DNA of 64,000 nt from Varroa destructor (lineage: Eukaryota > Arthropoda > Arachnida > Mesostigmata > Varroidae). The translations under genes and the position numbers were made by a program. Where the stretch lies: contig NW_019211454.1 in assembly GCF_002443255.2 (NCBI RefSeq), forward strand, positions 60,164,894 through 60,228,893, in the 5' to 3' direction. The notes below the pieces were generated by a model, which was not told the DNA's origin, searched no databases, and saw only the letters and a program-made list of their open reading frames with translations. Positions 63,980 to 64,000 of the stretch are shown in pieces (the stretch's first letter is position 1; each line of letters starts with the position of its first letter).

Positions 63980-64000
63980 ACTACTACTACTACTACTACT
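63980..64000. repeat. (ACT)n at the window edge
   Basis: Seven ACT units, continuing past the end of the window. Confidence 0.9.

Overview
The window is eukaryotic nuclear DNA, and the gene structure points to an arthropod. Coding exons are short, have GT/AG borders and are separated by AT-rich introns. Simple-sequence repeats are common, there is a decayed mariner transposon, and the one recognisable gene is a metazoan Pumilio (PUF) gene. An acarine (mite or tick) source fits the introns and the divergent protein, but this is an inference only.

The main gene is pumilio on the minus strand. I rebuilt seven coding exons from the sequence: 33035-32021, 28465-28106, 22781-22643, 22228-22005, 21742-21376, 21114-20706 and 20495-20286. 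Every junction has a GT donor and AG acceptor and keeps phase. From the ATG at 33032 they give 906 codons plus a stop. The N-terminal half is low-complexity (Gly, Ser, His, Gln, Ala), with a conserved PUM motif near residues 84-94. The C-terminal third is a complete eight-repeat PUM homology domain whose RNA-contact triads match the canonical set. A possible alternative first exon at 30662-30629 would give a product of about 580 residues.

On the plus strand between 3.6 and 7.95 kb there is a probable small gene of unknown function. Two well-supported exons (6914-7208 and 7696-7946) join in phase; a weaker candidate first exon lies at 3588-3704. A further possible plus-strand exon is at 9534-9662.

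Just downstream of the pumilio 3' end, 14925-19755 is a large composite inverted repeat. The inner arms are nearly identical and the outer arms are clearly diverged. It would fold into a long hairpin if transcribed.

From 33 to 64 kb I find no convincing protein-coding gene. This stretch probably holds the pumilio 5' UTR introns and regulatory DNA. It carries a mariner transposase relic (about 50.29-51.30 kb, minus strand), several short perfect or near-perfect hairpins (42.5, 47.7 and 55.5-55.7 kb) and GC-rich triplet-repeat patches (41.6-42.1 kb).
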